Source: Granulicella mallensis MP5ACTX8 (GTDB lineage Bacteria > Acidobacteriota > Terriglobia > Terriglobales > Acidobacteriaceae). Taken from it: a stretch of 64,000 bases of DNA. Below the pieces are notes generated by a model. That model saw only the letters and a list, made by a program, of their open reading frames with translations, was not told where the DNA came from and did no database searches. Made by a program: the position numbers and the translations under genes. The stretch spans positions 4,960,001 through 5,024,000 of the forward strand of contig NC_016631.1 in NCBI RefSeq assembly GCF_000178955.2, written 5' to 3'. Of this stretch, positions 27,108-36,396 are shown piece by piece (position 1 is the first letter of the stretch; every line of letters starts with the position of its first letter).

Positions 27108-28493
27108 ATGAAGATTACGAAAGCCGCGGTGATTGCCTGTGTATCCTGCCTCGCGGTAGGTGCCCTCAGCGCAGCAGTCATCGAATGGCATGGCTTCCGC
27201 GCTTCCTCCAGCCCAAACGCATTTGGGACAACAACCATAGCAAGCTCGGTGCGCGACTCTGCGATTCCGCCCGTGGAACATCGCCACGTCAATACCGTCG
27301 CCGTCCTCCATTCGGATGCAACCCAGAAAGCAGCAGTACCGCAACAGGCCTCAAGTGCAGCGCACTATGTAGGCTCCGAGTCTTGCCAGAAGTGCCACGC
27401 CGCCATCTACGAGCGCTGGAAGAAGACCCCGATGGCCAACGTGGTGCGCGATCCGAAGACGCATCCGGATGCGATTATCCCCGATCTCAATACCAACGAC
27501 ATCGCCAGGTTCACTGTCGATCAAGTGGCCTTCGTTTATGGCAGCAAATGGAAGCAGCGCTACTTCACTAAGATCGGTGACGACTACTACCCGCTTCCGG
27601 CACAATGGGACATCGGCAATAAGAAGTGGATGAAATACCACGTCCCGGACACTGGCGCTGACTGGTGGACCGCGTTCTATCCATCGGACAACATGCAGCG
27701 TCCCACCGGGCCCACCTGCGATGGATGCCACTCGGTCAACTATGACATCCACACCAAACAGGTCACAGAATGGAATGTCGGCTGCGAGCGCTGCCATGGC
27801 CCCGGCAGCGAACATGCTGCGCACCCCACACGCACCAACATTCTGAATCCATCCGGGATGGATGCCGTCGCCTCCAACGACACCTGCATTCAGTGCCACT
27901 CCCAGGGACAGCCCCGCAACGGGCTCATCGAAGGCAAAGCCTACGATTGGCCCGTGGGCTACCGCGTGGGTCTCCATCTTGCGGACTTCTGGAAGCTCGA
28001 AGACGGAACGCTCGGACAAACCGATTTTCTGCACTTCGCTGATGGCACGGCGCACAAGAACCGGATGCAGGGCAACGATTTTGTCCAGAGCGTCATGTAC
28101 CGCCACGGTGTGACCTGCGCCTCCTGTCACGATGTTCACGGGACGGATAACGAGGCGCAACTACGCAAACCCGCGGACAAACTCTGCCTCGACTGCCATG
28201 GTCCAACCTCTCCGAACGGCCCTTACACCGCGACACTCGAAGAACATACTCATCACAAGGATGGCAGTCCCGGCAGCCAGTGTGTAGCGTGCCACATGCC
28301 CAGGATCGAGACACAAGGTGTCCCCGGCTCGTTCGTTAGCTCTCACACCTTCCGCTTCATCACCCCGGCCATGACCGACAAGTACAAGATGCCGAACCCG
28401 TGCACGTCTTGCCATACCGACAAGTCCACGGCATGGGCCAGCAAAGAGTTGTCGTCGTGGAAGACGACATCACCCTGGCGCGTCGCACCATGA
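27108..28493 (+). CDS. Octaheme c-type cytochrome
   Basis: 461 residues with one N-terminal helix (signal or anchor, residues ~5-25) and eight CXXCH haem-binding motifs beginning at Cys93, 204, 226, 260, 337, 360, 392 and 432. Spacing and the opening YVGSESCQKCHAAIYERWKKTPMA (in part) match the cytochrome c554-like multihaem family that in many bacteria carries a C-terminal TPR domain; here the protein ends right after the last haem at SPWR, with no TPR. Starts 37 bases after the barrel gene, so an operon with the oxidase and barrel is likely. Role: periplasmic electron carrier or terminal donor/acceptor. Confidence 0.93.
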   Translation: MKITKAAVIACVSCLAVGALSAAVIEWHGFRASSSPNAFGTTTIASSVRDSAIPPVEHRHVNTVAVLHSDATQKAAVPQQASSAAHYVGSESCQKCHAAIYERWKKTPMANVVRDPKTHPDAIIPDLNTNDIARFTVDQVAFVYGSKWKQRYFTKIGDDYYPLPAQWDIGNKKWMKYHVPDTGADWWTAFYPSDNMQRPTGPTCDGCHSVNYDIHTKQVTEWNVGCERCHGPGSEHAAHPTRTNILNPSGMDAVASNDTCIQCHSQGQPRNGLIEGKAYDWPVGYRVGLHLADFWKLEDGTLGQTDFLHFADGTAHKNRMQGNDFVQSVMYRHGVTCASCHDVHGTDNEAQLRKPADKLCLDCHGPTSPNGPYTATLEEHTHHKDGSPGSQCVACHMPRIETQGVPGSFVSSHTFRFITPAMTDKYKMPNPCTSCHTDKSTAWASKELSSWKTTSPWRVAP

Positions 28494-29071
28494 GCAAAGA
28501 ACGTAGCGGTTCGCAGATGTTGATCTGGCACAGACTGCAAGTGTGTTGAGCATTCGTTCGCTGAAGAATCAGCGTTACCCCATAGCGCGAAGCGCAAACC
28601 GTGACGCTTCAGCGTCGCGGGGCGGAGGGAGCCGTAGCCTTTAGGCTACGGAATAAGGGCCAAGCGAGAATTGGGCTTTAGCCCCGGGCCTTTTGTTCGC
28701 AGCCGAAACAAGGCCCGAGCCTGGGTAGTGTCTGACGAATCGAAGCCCCTGGTTTTAGAGCGAAACCAAGCTCCCTGCACGCATAGCTTTTGTTCTTCAT
28801 TCCCCCACAGAATCGTCATCCTGAGCGGAGCGTCCCGGCTTTTGGGGACGCGCAGTCGAAGGACCCCGAGGGTTGACCTCTTGCCCAAACCTCTTGCACC
28901 TTTTCTCCCTCGAGCGCTCGAGCCTGGACTCTCGTGCTGGAAAAAGCCCAACCTATGGGTGAGATCAAGTCCTTCGACTCCGCACCTCCTAAAGATTAGC
29001 TGCGACACACCACACGATCAGAAATATTGATAAAGCTTCCGCCGGACTCAACAATCCGTATGCTCTAACCC
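28494..29071. repeat. Repeat-rich intergenic region with a full TCGTCATCC repeat
   Basis: 28560-28700 contains several short palindromes (for example CCGTAGCC-TTTA-GGCTACGG at about 28632). 28801-28866 is a full copy of the repeat at 14115: same ends, but the central hairpin uses different arms (GCGTCCC and GGGACGC). No credible gene is present. Confidence 0.65.
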
Positions 29072-29653
29072 ATGGAAGATCTGGCTTACATCGTCGAACC
29101 ACCGCAAGTGTCCTTCATCAAAGAAGAGACCATCAGGCTAGGGTTTGGCATGCCTTCGGAACCGTTAGTGGGAACACTCTTGCGAACGCTCGCGGCCTCG
29201 AAACCAGCAGGACGATTCCTGGAGTTGGGCACTGGAACAGGCATAGCGACGGCGTGGCTGCTCGCGGGTATGGACGCAGCCTCAACACTCGTCAGTGTAG
29301 ATACCGATGCAACCGTGCAAGCCGTTGCCCAGGCTGTCTTAGGAAACGACCCTCGGCTCAAGCTGCTCCTGTCCGATGGATTTGACTACCTCGGAGCACA
29401 AGCACCCGGATCTTTCGACCTCGTCTTTGCAGATGCCATGCCCGGCAAATACGACGGACTGGAGGCGGCCCTCGCTGTCGTGCGGATCGGAGGCTTCTAC
29501 GTGATTGACGATATGTCCCCGCAACCCAATTGGCCGGAAGGTCATGCAGCGAAGGTTCCCGCCTTGATGGAGCAACTGGCTCAACACCAGGATTTTGTAC
29601 TCCTGCCTCTCGTGTGGTCCAGCGGAGTCGCTGTAGCAGTTCGCAGAAGCTGA
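29072..29653 (+). CDS. O-methyltransferase-like SAM-dependent methyltransferase
   Basis: 193 residues with a clean class I fold: motif I FLELGTGTGIATAWLL, acidic end of strand 2 (LVSVDTD), the loop SDGFDYL, and DLVFADAMPGKYDGLEAAL followed by GGFYVIDDM, which resembles the COG4122/CmoM-type O-methyltransferases. The D-A-x-x-x-K-Y spacing is that of metal-dependent catechol-type enzymes, but the full metal triad cannot be confirmed by eye. Monocistronic; converges on the secreted nuclease gene with a shared hairpin terminator. Substrate unknown. Confidence 0.82.
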   Translation: MEDLAYIVEPPQVSFIKEETIRLGFGMPSEPLVGTLLRTLAASKPAGRFLELGTGTGIATAWLLAGMDAASTLVSVDTDATVQAVAQAVLGNDPRLKLLLSDGFDYLGAQAPGSFDLVFADAMPGKYDGLEAALAVVRIGGFYVIDDMSPQPNWPEGHAAKVPALMEQLAQHQDFVLLPLVWSSGVAVAVRRS

Positions 29654-29710
29654 TCGGAGTGTTCGTTCCTGCGGTAATGCTCCAGATTTCCAAACTCGAC
29701 CTGGTTTAAA

Positions 29711-29749
29711 AACGAATGGCTGTCGGGAACCTCCCGGCAGCCATTCGTT
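29711..29749. terminator. Bidirectional hairpin terminator
   Basis: AACGAATGGCTG (29711-29722) pairs with CAGCCATTCGTT (29738-29749), extended by an inner CGGGA/TCCCG stem with a T-G wobble: 18 bp in all. An A run on its left gives a T-rich tail for the minus-strand nuclease gene. Confidence 0.8.
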
Positions 29750-29767
29750 CTTGGGTGCGTCGCTCTG

Positions 29768-32700
29768 TTACTGCACAGTCAGGGTGATGGTTTGGGTGTG
29801 GCTGGCGCCGCTGCTGGCGTTTGCCGTGACGGTGTAGGTATAGGTGCCAGCGGGGGTGCCGTTGGGGTTGGAGGTAACGGGTGGCGTGCTATTCCCACCG
29901 CAGCCAATGGCGGGAATGCAAATGACAAGAAGCAGGGTGAGCAAACCGGCGATCCGTAGGGGCAGCTGGCCACGACGACGCGTGCGTGCGACAAAGAGCA
30001 TCAACAGACCGGCAAGACCGAAACCGGCAGTTGCCAGCGAGGGAGCTTTTGGCCATGAGACAAGCGCGGAGCTGCTCGACGCGACGCGGGAGGTCGTTGT
30101 GATGGTCACTGTTTGGGTCACAGGTGTACCACTCACGGTAAAGGCGGCAGCAGGAGCGGTGCAGCTAGCTCCAGTAGGAGCGGGGCTTGGGCCGGTGCAG
30201 GTTAGAGTGACCGTTGTGGTCCCGGCGACAGGGGTGAAGGTCAGAACGATGGAGGCAGGAGAGCCTGCAGTCACCGTCTGTGTGACCGGTCCTGTGCCAT
30301 TCGGTCCGCTGATGGTAAAGTCCGCCGTCTGGCCAATGCCGGTAAGGCTGGCAGTGGTGGCTCCATTGGTCGTCACGGTCAGGGTTCCGGTACGCGTACC
30401 CACGGCAGTTGGCTTGAAGGAGACAGTCACGATGCAGGTTGCGTTAGCAGCCAGCATCGTGCCGCAGGTGTTGGTCTGAGTGAAGTCTCCAGTAGATACG
30501 CTGACAAGAACGGGAAGTGTGATTGCCGCGCTATTGGTGACCGTAACCATCTGCTGCGTGGTGCTGCCGAGGGCTGTTGTGGGGAACGATACCGCAGTGC
30601 TGGAGAGGCTGGGCGGTGTGGGCACTGGAGCGCTGCCTGTGCCGGTGAGGGTCGAGGTATAGGTACCGCCGCTGGTGACGACGGTAAGAGTGCCGGTACG
30701 TGTTCCCGTAGCCGTTGGCGTAAGAACTACGTTGATCGTGCAGGTGTTGGGTGTAGTCGCAAGAGAGGAGCCGCAGTTGCTGGTAGCCGTGTAGTCACCG
30801 GTAGCGGTGACGCTGGTGATGTCGATGGCGGCTTCACCCGTATTGGTGAGGGTGAAGACCTGGCCGGAGGAGGCGACGCCGACGGTGGTGCTACCGAAGT
30901 CGACTGTGGCCGGGGTGAGGGTGGCGCTGAGGGTAGGCGCGGGCAGGGCGAAGTAGCCCATCGCCGCATCGTGGTCGGACGTACGGGCGGGGGTAGTTGC
31001 ATCGTTGTAGGCGGTCAGCGGGAAGTCTGCGTCGAGGTGGGCGTAGACGAACTGAGTGCCGGCTGCGAGTTCCGGAGTGACGACCATGTGGTCGAGGATC
31101 TGGGCGTCGCCGTCTTCGACATAAGACCAGCGGTCGCTGGGCGCCATGTTGAGGGCCAGGTCGACCAGTGACGGAGTAACGAGACCGGCCGTACCGGGCT
31201 GTACGACCTGATCGGAGGGAAGGATGTTGACGTTGGTATAGGTTGCGAGGGTGTCGGTGTAGCCGTCGGAGAACTCGAAAGCGTTGAAGTCGCCACCGGA
31301 GATGACGTGCTTTCCGGCTGCCTGCAGGGTCTGGATGTACTTGGCGATGTCCTCGGCTTGAAGCTCTTTCTTCTGCCGAGTCGAGGTGGAGGTAGTGCTA
31401 TCGACGCCGGTCAGCGCCTTCATGTGGTTGACGATGACGGTGACCGGGTAGTCGGAGGCGCCGGCCCGCTTGATGCCTGCGCTGAGAACCATCCAGGGGC
31501 GGTCGTTCAAGGTGATCGGGCTGTTTGAGGTGGTTGGGGTGAAGGTCTCACCCTGGCCAAACTGCGTGACGCTGAGCTGATCGACGGTACTGTTCTTCAC
31601 CAGGAAGCCGACGGAGATGCCAGTGCCGTCCTGCGTGAAGTAGGTGGTGTTGTCGGTGCTGTAGCCGGTGTAGAGGTTCGGGACGCCGGCGTCGCTATTG
31701 ATCTGGTTGGCGATGTCGGTAGCTACGCTCTGGTTCTCAACCTCTTCGATGGTAACGATGTCCGGGGTATTGAGGACGTTGCGGATGGCAAGCGATAGCT
31801 TCTGCAAGCGACGGCTATAGGCTGCAGGCGTAAGCGTGGCGGCCTCTGACGTAGCCGTCGTGCCCGAGGATGGGACGAAATAAAGGTTGTCCGTCGAACT
31901 GGTGTTGTAGAAGCGCTCGATGTTGAAGGAGGCTACGGTGAACTGTTTACCTGGGGTGGGAGCGGCAAGAAGTTGGGGTACCATGCCCGGCACAACCTTG
32001 GTGCGGTTGTAGCTGGCGTCGAGGATGAGGCGGCTGGGATCGAAGAAGCTGTCGCTCGAGAAGGTGAAGTCGAGAACACCGGTGACGCTGGGAAGTACGG
32101 CGCCAGTCGATATCTCGATAGAGGTACCACCGGCGATGGTTGAATCGACCAGGATACGCTCCGGGTTGTCGTCGAAGTGAGCCACGTTCGCCGGAAGAGG
32201 CGTGAAGGGATCGCGGATGTCGATACCGGGTTCACGGAAGGGACGAGGGGTACTGCCGATGACACCGTAGAAGTATCCGGTGGAGGTGGCAATCTCGGCG
32301 TCTTCGTTGGCATCGGTGATGGAGCCGTTCGTTCCTGAGACGGCTGTGATCGAGTCCACTGCAACACGCATCCCTTCATAGGGAGTGAGTTGATAAAGAC
32401 CGCCCGAGGGGGTCAGCATGGCGGCAGTCAGAGTGACCGCCGCGGGAAGCGGGTTGCCGGTGCTGAGCAGAGTGATGGTGGGCGAACCGCTGATCTCGGT
32501 TGCGGGTGTATGACTGGCGGTAATGGCTGGAAAGGTGGCTACAGTTCCGGTCACCTGTACCAGGTTGCCGATGGCTGCAGCGGCAGGTGGCGCGGAGCTG
32601 GTGAAGACCTCGATCCCTTCAGGGGTCAGCGGATCACCGTCAGGAGTTTGAGACTGGATGAAGAAGCCGTTTGAGAGGACCGTCGTTACGATGCCGGTGG

Positions 32701-33751
32701 TGGTTACCTTCTGTCCCACAAACGGAGAGATCGTGGCAGCGGTGGTCGACTTCTTGCCCTGAATGGCAGGGATGGCGACGGTGGGGGTGGGCTGGGTGAC
32801 CGAAAGGCTGATGCTGGTCATGGCCGTGTGAGTCTCGGCGTCCGCGACGGAGATGGGGAGGACGATCGGGCCATCGGTTGTGGTGTTCGCTGTCGTGGAG
32901 AAGGAGAAGGTGCCGTCACCGTTGTCAGTAAAAGTTTGAGTCTGGGAGCCGCCGATCAGGCGAAGGTCTCCGGTGACCGTGATGCCGGTGCTGGCGGGAG
33001 AGGTCGCAGGCGTGACGGTGACGGTAAGCGTGACGGGCTGATTCGCATCGACCGTAGCAGGGTTGGCCACACCGATTGCACTGAGCGTGCCAACTGATCC
33101 ACCGAAGGTCGAGTTACGGGGATTCGCTGGGTTGACAATCGAAAAGTCGCTGCCGTTATTGTTCGTATCGACCGAAGAGACGCTGCGGATGATGGAAGCG
33201 GTATTTACAGATTTGCCGGCAGGCGCCGCTGCGGGGGTGTTGCCTTCAGAGCAGTTCGCCGTCCCGAATCCTACAAAATCAAGAATGGTTGCCCCGGTGG
33301 GGCAGGAGGTCGTTAGCGGGGTGGTATTGCTGACGAGAGCGACCTTGCCGGCTGTGGCCGAGAGATTAATGACAAAAGACTGGCTGACATTGGCGAGAGT
33401 CAGAATCAGATCGGGCGTAGGTAGCGCCTGGACCGTCGTGGCGCCGGCGGCGGCCTCAATCAGGAAGTAATGACCGGCCGGTAGAGACACGGCGGGTAGA
33501 GTGGCTGCATTCCAGCTCGTTCCGGTTGAGGACGCGTATTGAACGGAGAGACCACCCAAATTGATGGGAGCGCTGCTCGCGTTGTAGAGCTCAATAAAAT
33601 CGTTGGTATAGGTGGCAAGCGTGCCTGCGGAGGTGCTACCGTTGCCACCGCCGCCGTAGAGCTGGGAGATGACGAGGCCGGTCTGGCTGAAGGCTGGAAA
33701 GGTAATTGCGAGGAGCGCAAAAAGAAGTAGAGAGAAAGACAATTTTTTCAA
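29768..33751 (-). CDS. Secreted ExeM/NucH-type nuclease with lamin-tail, Ig and choice-of-anchor domains
   Basis: The best start is TTG 33751: GAGG lies 7 bases before it and the product opens with MKKLSFSLLLFALLAITFPA, a perfect signal peptide; the in-frame ATG 33958 adds non-signal sequence. Domains in order: lamin-tail domain (residues ~25-190), Ig-like repeats (~210-310), OB-fold YhcR-like region (~320-480), endonuclease/exonuclease/phosphatase domain (~600-960) with SFNIERF, TIEEVEN, VNHMK, GGDFNAFE and SDHDAAMGYF as catalytic motifs, two choice-of-anchor-D repeats, an Ig fold, and a C-terminus with two membrane helices, an IGCGG and an Ig-like tail. Likely degrades extracellular DNA. 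About 1327 residues. Confidence 0.9.
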   Translation of the reverse strand: MKKLSFSLLLFALLAITFPAFSQTGLVISQLYGGGGNGSTSAGTLATYTNDFIELYNASSAPINLGGLSVQYASSTGTSWNAATLPAVSLPAGHYFLIEAAAGATTVQALPTPDLILTLANVSQSFVINLSATAGKVALVSNTTPLTTSCPTGATILDFVGFGTANCSEGNTPAAAPAGKSVNTASIIRSVSSVDTNNNGSDFSIVNPANPRNSTFGGSVGTLSAIGVANPATVDANQPVTLTVTVTPATSPASTGITVTGDLRLIGGSQTQTFTDNGDGTFSFSTTANTTTDGPIVLPISVADAETHTAMTSISLSVTQPTPTVAIPAIQGKKSTTAATISPFVGQKVTTTGIVTTVLSNGFFIQSQTPDGDPLTPEGIEVFTSSAPPAAAAIGNLVQVTGTVATFPAITASHTPATEISGSPTITLLSTGNPLPAAVTLTAAMLTPSGGLYQLTPYEGMRVAVDSITAVSGTNGSITDANEDAEIATSTGYFYGVIGSTPRPFREPGIDIRDPFTPLPANVAHFDDNPERILVDSTIAGGTSIEISTGAVLPSVTGVLDFTFSSDSFFDPSRLILDASYNRTKVVPGMVPQLLAAPTPGKQFTVASFNIERFYNTSSTDNLYFVPSSGTTATSEAATLTPAAYSRRLQKLSLAIRNVLNTPDIVTIEEVENQSVATDIANQINSDAGVPNLYTGYSTDNTTYFTQDGTGISVGFLVKNSTVDQLSVTQFGQGETFTPTTSNSPITLNDRPWMVLSAGIKRAGASDYPVTVIVNHMKALTGVDSTTSTSTRQKKELQAEDIAKYIQTLQAAGKHVISGGDFNAFEFSDGYTDTLATYTNVNILPSDQVVQPGTAGLVTPSLVDLALNMAPSDRWSYVEDGDAQILDHMVVTPELAAGTQFVYAHLDADFPLTAYNDATTPARTSDHDAAMGYFALPAPTLSATLTPATVDFGSTTVGVASSGQVFTLTNTGEAAIDITSVTATGDYTATSNCGSSLATTPNTCTINVVLTPTATGTRTGTLTVVTSGGTYTSTLTGTGSAPVPTPPSLSSTAVSFPTTALGSTTQQMVTVTNSAAITLPVLVSVSTGDFTQTNTCGTMLAANATCIVTVSFKPTAVGTRTGTLTVTTNGATTASLTGIGQTADFTISGPNGTGPVTQTVTAGSPASIVLTFTPVAGTTTVTLTCTGPSPAPTGASCTAPAAAFTVSGTPVTQTVTITTTSRVASSSSALVSWPKAPSLATAGFGLAGLLMLFVARTRRRGQLPLRIAGLLTLLLVICIPAIGCGGNSTPPVTSNPNGTPAGTYTYTVTANASSGASHTQTITLTVQ

Positions 33752-34390
33752 AAGAAACCTCAGTACAAAGATCACGGCCCGGTATGGCTGGGAGTAAGCG
33801 GGAGTCGAGCAACCACAGCTTTGCTGTAGTGCCAGGAATAGAGAATTGGGGGGACGGATATTTTTAGCACACGGGATAGACCCGAGATGTCGTGTTTGTG
33901 TGAATTTCAGGGGAATTTGGCGCAGAACTACTGAACACGGGCTTTTACAGTACGGCATAAACTATCGTTGAGGCACGGATCGGAAGGGCATAGCTTCAGC
34001 TATGCCATGAAAGTTGCTCCGAAGGAGCCTACCGCTCTGCCGAAGACCCGGGCCCCGGCGAGCCGCTTTTGCTCGCTGGGTGGTAACGCCGGAGCTAAGG
34101 CGTAGCCGGAGCGACTAAATTGCTTTCCTCGTTACCGCCGAGCCTGTACAGGGTCCACCAAGGGTATTTGTGGTTGGGGCGATCTGTTTCACCACAGCCA
34201 ACGAAAACAATTCAGGCGTTGCGCCCTGCGGGCTCCACTCCAGCCTTCGGCAGAGCGGTAGAAACCATAAACGCAGCTTCTATGGCAGGGTTGAAACCCT
34301 GCCCTTCCGTTCTATGCCTCAACAAACTGCTTGTACCGTTCGATGCAAATGCAATTGGATGACACACCCTACACCTAGGAGGAAACCGCT
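33752..34390. repeat. Intergenic region with nested palindromic repeats
   Basis: Promoter-proximal part of the nuclease gene, then short palindromes such as GGCATAGC-TTCA-GCTATGCC (about 33989) and CTCCGGCTACGCC-like units around 34090-34115, plus GGTTTC-free copies of GCAGGGTTGAAACCCTGC at about 34286. No gene is seen. Confidence 0.55.
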
Positions 34391-35200
34391 TTAGCGATCG
34401 AATCCCATGCTTTTGGATATATGCGCGGCGATTGCAGCCGTTGTTTCGCGTGGAAGGATGCGACTGATCCAGGTTCCCGCGCGGGTGCTAAAGCGGCCCG
34501 GATACGATAGAACCTTCCCCCGCACGTAATCATCCAGAGTCCGGCGAGCGACGCTTTGGGCGGAGTCCATCTTCTCCCGCTTGACCGTCGTAGGGCTCTG
34601 AGTGAAAAACTCCGTCGCCGTTGGGCCGGGGCTCGCTATCATCATCCGAACACCGGAACCTTTCATCTCCTGCGCCAAAGCCTCGCTGAGCAGAAGAACA
34701 AAGGCCTTCGTCGCGGTATAGGTCGCGTTGTAAGCGAGGGGTTGGAACGCTCCGTTGGAACCGATGTTGATGATGCCGCCGCTTCCGCGCTCCATCATCT
34801 TCTTTCCCAAAAGGTGCGTGAGCGCCACGAGACTATGCGCGTTGACGATCACAGGCGTCAACTCCTCTTCAAGGGACCTGCTGAAGAACTTTCCGCTATA
34901 ACCGACAGCCGCGTTGTTCACCAGCAAGTCGAGTTCGATACCCATCCGCTCAAGGCTTTCCACAATCTTCCCCGGCGCAGACACGTCGCCCAGGTCCGCC
35001 TGAATCACCTCAGCGCGCACCTTGTAGTCGCGGCGCAGAGCCACGGCAAGCGTTTCCAACTCGGCCTCCGACCGCGCTACAAGCACGAGATTCGAGCCTC
35101 TGGCGGCAAGCTCTTCGGCATAGGCTTTGCCCAGCCCTTTCGAAGCTCCCGTGACGAGAGTGAACTTCCCCTTGTAGTCGAACCTTTTCTGCTGGGTCAT
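34391..35200 (-). CDS. Short-chain dehydrogenase/reductase
   Basis: 269 residues from ATG 35200; the frame extends to 35248 but that part crosses the operators. The Rossmann NAD(P) motif TGASKGLGKAYAEELAARG, the NNAAVGY motif, Ser in NIGSNGAF and the catalytic Tyr-x-x-x-Lys (YTATK) are all present, and a C-terminal extension of ~40 residues resembles the DltE/YqjQ-like 'acyl-CoA/steroid' SDR group. Substrate unknown. It faces a TetR gene across a 96-base region with clear inverted repeats, which strongly suggests repression by that regulator. Confidence 0.92.
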   Translation of the reverse strand: MTQQKRFDYKGKFTLVTGASKGLGKAYAEELAARGSNLVLVARSEAELETLAVALRRDYKVRAEVIQADLGDVSAPGKIVESLERMGIELDLLVNNAAVGYSGKFFSRSLEEELTPVIVNAHSLVALTHLLGKKMMERGSGGIINIGSNGAFQPLAYNATYTATKAFVLLLSEALAQEMKGSGVRMMIASPGPTATEFFTQSPTTVKREKMDSAQSVARRTLDDYVRGKVLSYPGRFSTRAGTWISRILPRETTAAIAAHISKSMGFDR

Positions 35201-35217
35201 GTGTTGGGCCTCCGCAA

Positions 35218-35261
35218 ACGACAACGATCGATGTCGTTTTAACAACAATAATCGTTGTCGT
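35218..35261. promoter_or_regulatory. TetR-type operator region between SDR and TetR genes
   Basis: ACGACAACGAT (35218-35228) and ATCGTTGTCGT (35251-35261) are exact inverted repeats. Within the left half, ACGACA and TGTCGT (35232-35237) flank ACGATCGA to form a 20-bp palindrome, the usual size of a TetR dimer site; a weaker ACAAC/GTTGT palindrome forms the right site. Confidence 0.75.
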
Positions 35262-35296
35262 ATGATGCGTCAAGGAATGTTACGAACGGAGTGACC

Positions 35297-35929
35297 TTGA
35301 AAATCTGGAAGGACGACGATCCAAAAGCCTCCCTGATGGAGCGGAAACGAGCGCTGATCGTACAGGCTGCGCGGGAAGCATTTTTAACCGGAGGGTACGC
35401 GGACACCTCCATGGACAGCATCGCGAAGAGTGCCGGCGTATCCATCAAGACCGTCTATCGCCACTTTGAGAACAAAGACGACTTGTTCATTGCGGTAATG
35501 CAGGCCGCCTGCTCGGTCGAGACCCATGAGAAGCCGCGCGACTGGCCAACGAAAGCCCCTCAGACCGGCATCTATCTCGCCGCCGTCGAGTATCTTCGGC
35601 ATGCTTTGTCTGCCGAGCAATTAGCCCTCTATCGGGTTGTCTTACGCGACGCCGGAAGGTTCCCGGAGCTTGGTAAGCGATACTCCGCAGAGGTGATCGA
35701 GGGACGCAACGCGCTGTTCGTGGAGTACCTGAATCGGTGGAGCCCTTCGCAGGGCTGGAAGATCAAAGACGTCCTTGGAGCGGCAAATGCCTTCGCCGGC
35801 CTGTTGCGTTCAGGCTGGTTCGAATCGGTCCTGCTTGGAACGGCAGCTATCGAAGAAAAAGCGTTATTACGGCATGCCAAGACCGGAGCAGTGCTGATAC
35901 TCATTCTGATCGAGTCCCGAAAGCTATAG
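35297..35929 (+). CDS. TetR-family transcriptional regulator
   Basis: About 210 residues. The N-terminal HTH (LIVQAAREAFLTGGYADTSMDSIAKSAGVS, only partly quoted, then KTVYRHFENKDDLF) is a canonical TetR_N domain; the C-terminal ligand domain contains a AefR-like WFESVLLGTA segment. TTG 35297 is chosen because GGAG lies 5 bases upstream and the downstream ATG 35336 would clip the first helix; a GTG at 35291 is also possible. Divergent from the SDR gene, with operator palindromes between. Probably represses both genes; inducer unknown. Confidence 0.9.
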   Translation: MKIWKDDDPKASLMERKRALIVQAAREAFLTGGYADTSMDSIAKSAGVSIKTVYRHFENKDDLFIAVMQAACSVETHEKPRDWPTKAPQTGIYLAAVEYLRHALSAEQLALYRVVLRDAGRFPELGKRYSAEVIEGRNALFVEYLNRWSPSQGWKIKDVLGAANAFAGLLRSGWFESVLLGTAAIEEKALLRHAKTGAVLILILIESRKL

Positions 35930-35983
35930 CTACGTTCGTCGAAGGCCACGGCTGAAGCTGTTGCCTTTGCTGTTGCGGTTGCC

Positions 35984-36105
35984 TTTCTTGTTGTCATTCC
36001 CGCAGGGAATCTGCTTTGGCTTTGGCTTTGGCTTTAGCTTTGGCTTTGGCTTTGGCTTTGGCTTTTCTTGTTGTCATTCCGAGCGCAGCGAGCGAATCTG
36101 CTTCC
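35984..36105. repeat. TTTGGC hexanucleotide array between two TTGTCATTCC repeats
   Basis: Eight tandem 6-bp units (seven TTTGGC, one TTTAGC) at 36015-36062, flanked by TTTCTTGTTGTCATTCCCGC-type repeat ends on the left (35984) and a diverged copy at 36063. The remaining 35930-36396 gap shows no gene; a hairpin (CGATCGG..CCGATC) lies at about 36343-36369, close to the next start. Confidence 0.75.
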
Positions 36106-36396
36106 TCCCGTTCTTCGTTCGAACTACCTCTACAGCAAGTGGCCTGGCCTGTATCAGCCGGGCTAAAAACGGGAAAAAACAACTCCTCCACCATCACCAC
36201 AAAATTCATGCAGAAAAAGAGCATCGCCGGGAATGAAATCCGTTCACGATTGTTCCTCACTGACATGGAACCTTAATCCCGCAATCCGGCGGGCCAGAGA
36301 CCAGGACCGCGTAGCGAACGACGTCTCGTCTACGCGATGCAACGATCGGACCGAATCTTTCGGGCCGATCAAAGATCGTCATGGAGAGGTACGTAG

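Noticed and set aside
36015-36062. Possible CRISPR-like array
   Set aside because: The units are a 6-bp tandem microsatellite without spacers; no cas gene is nearby.
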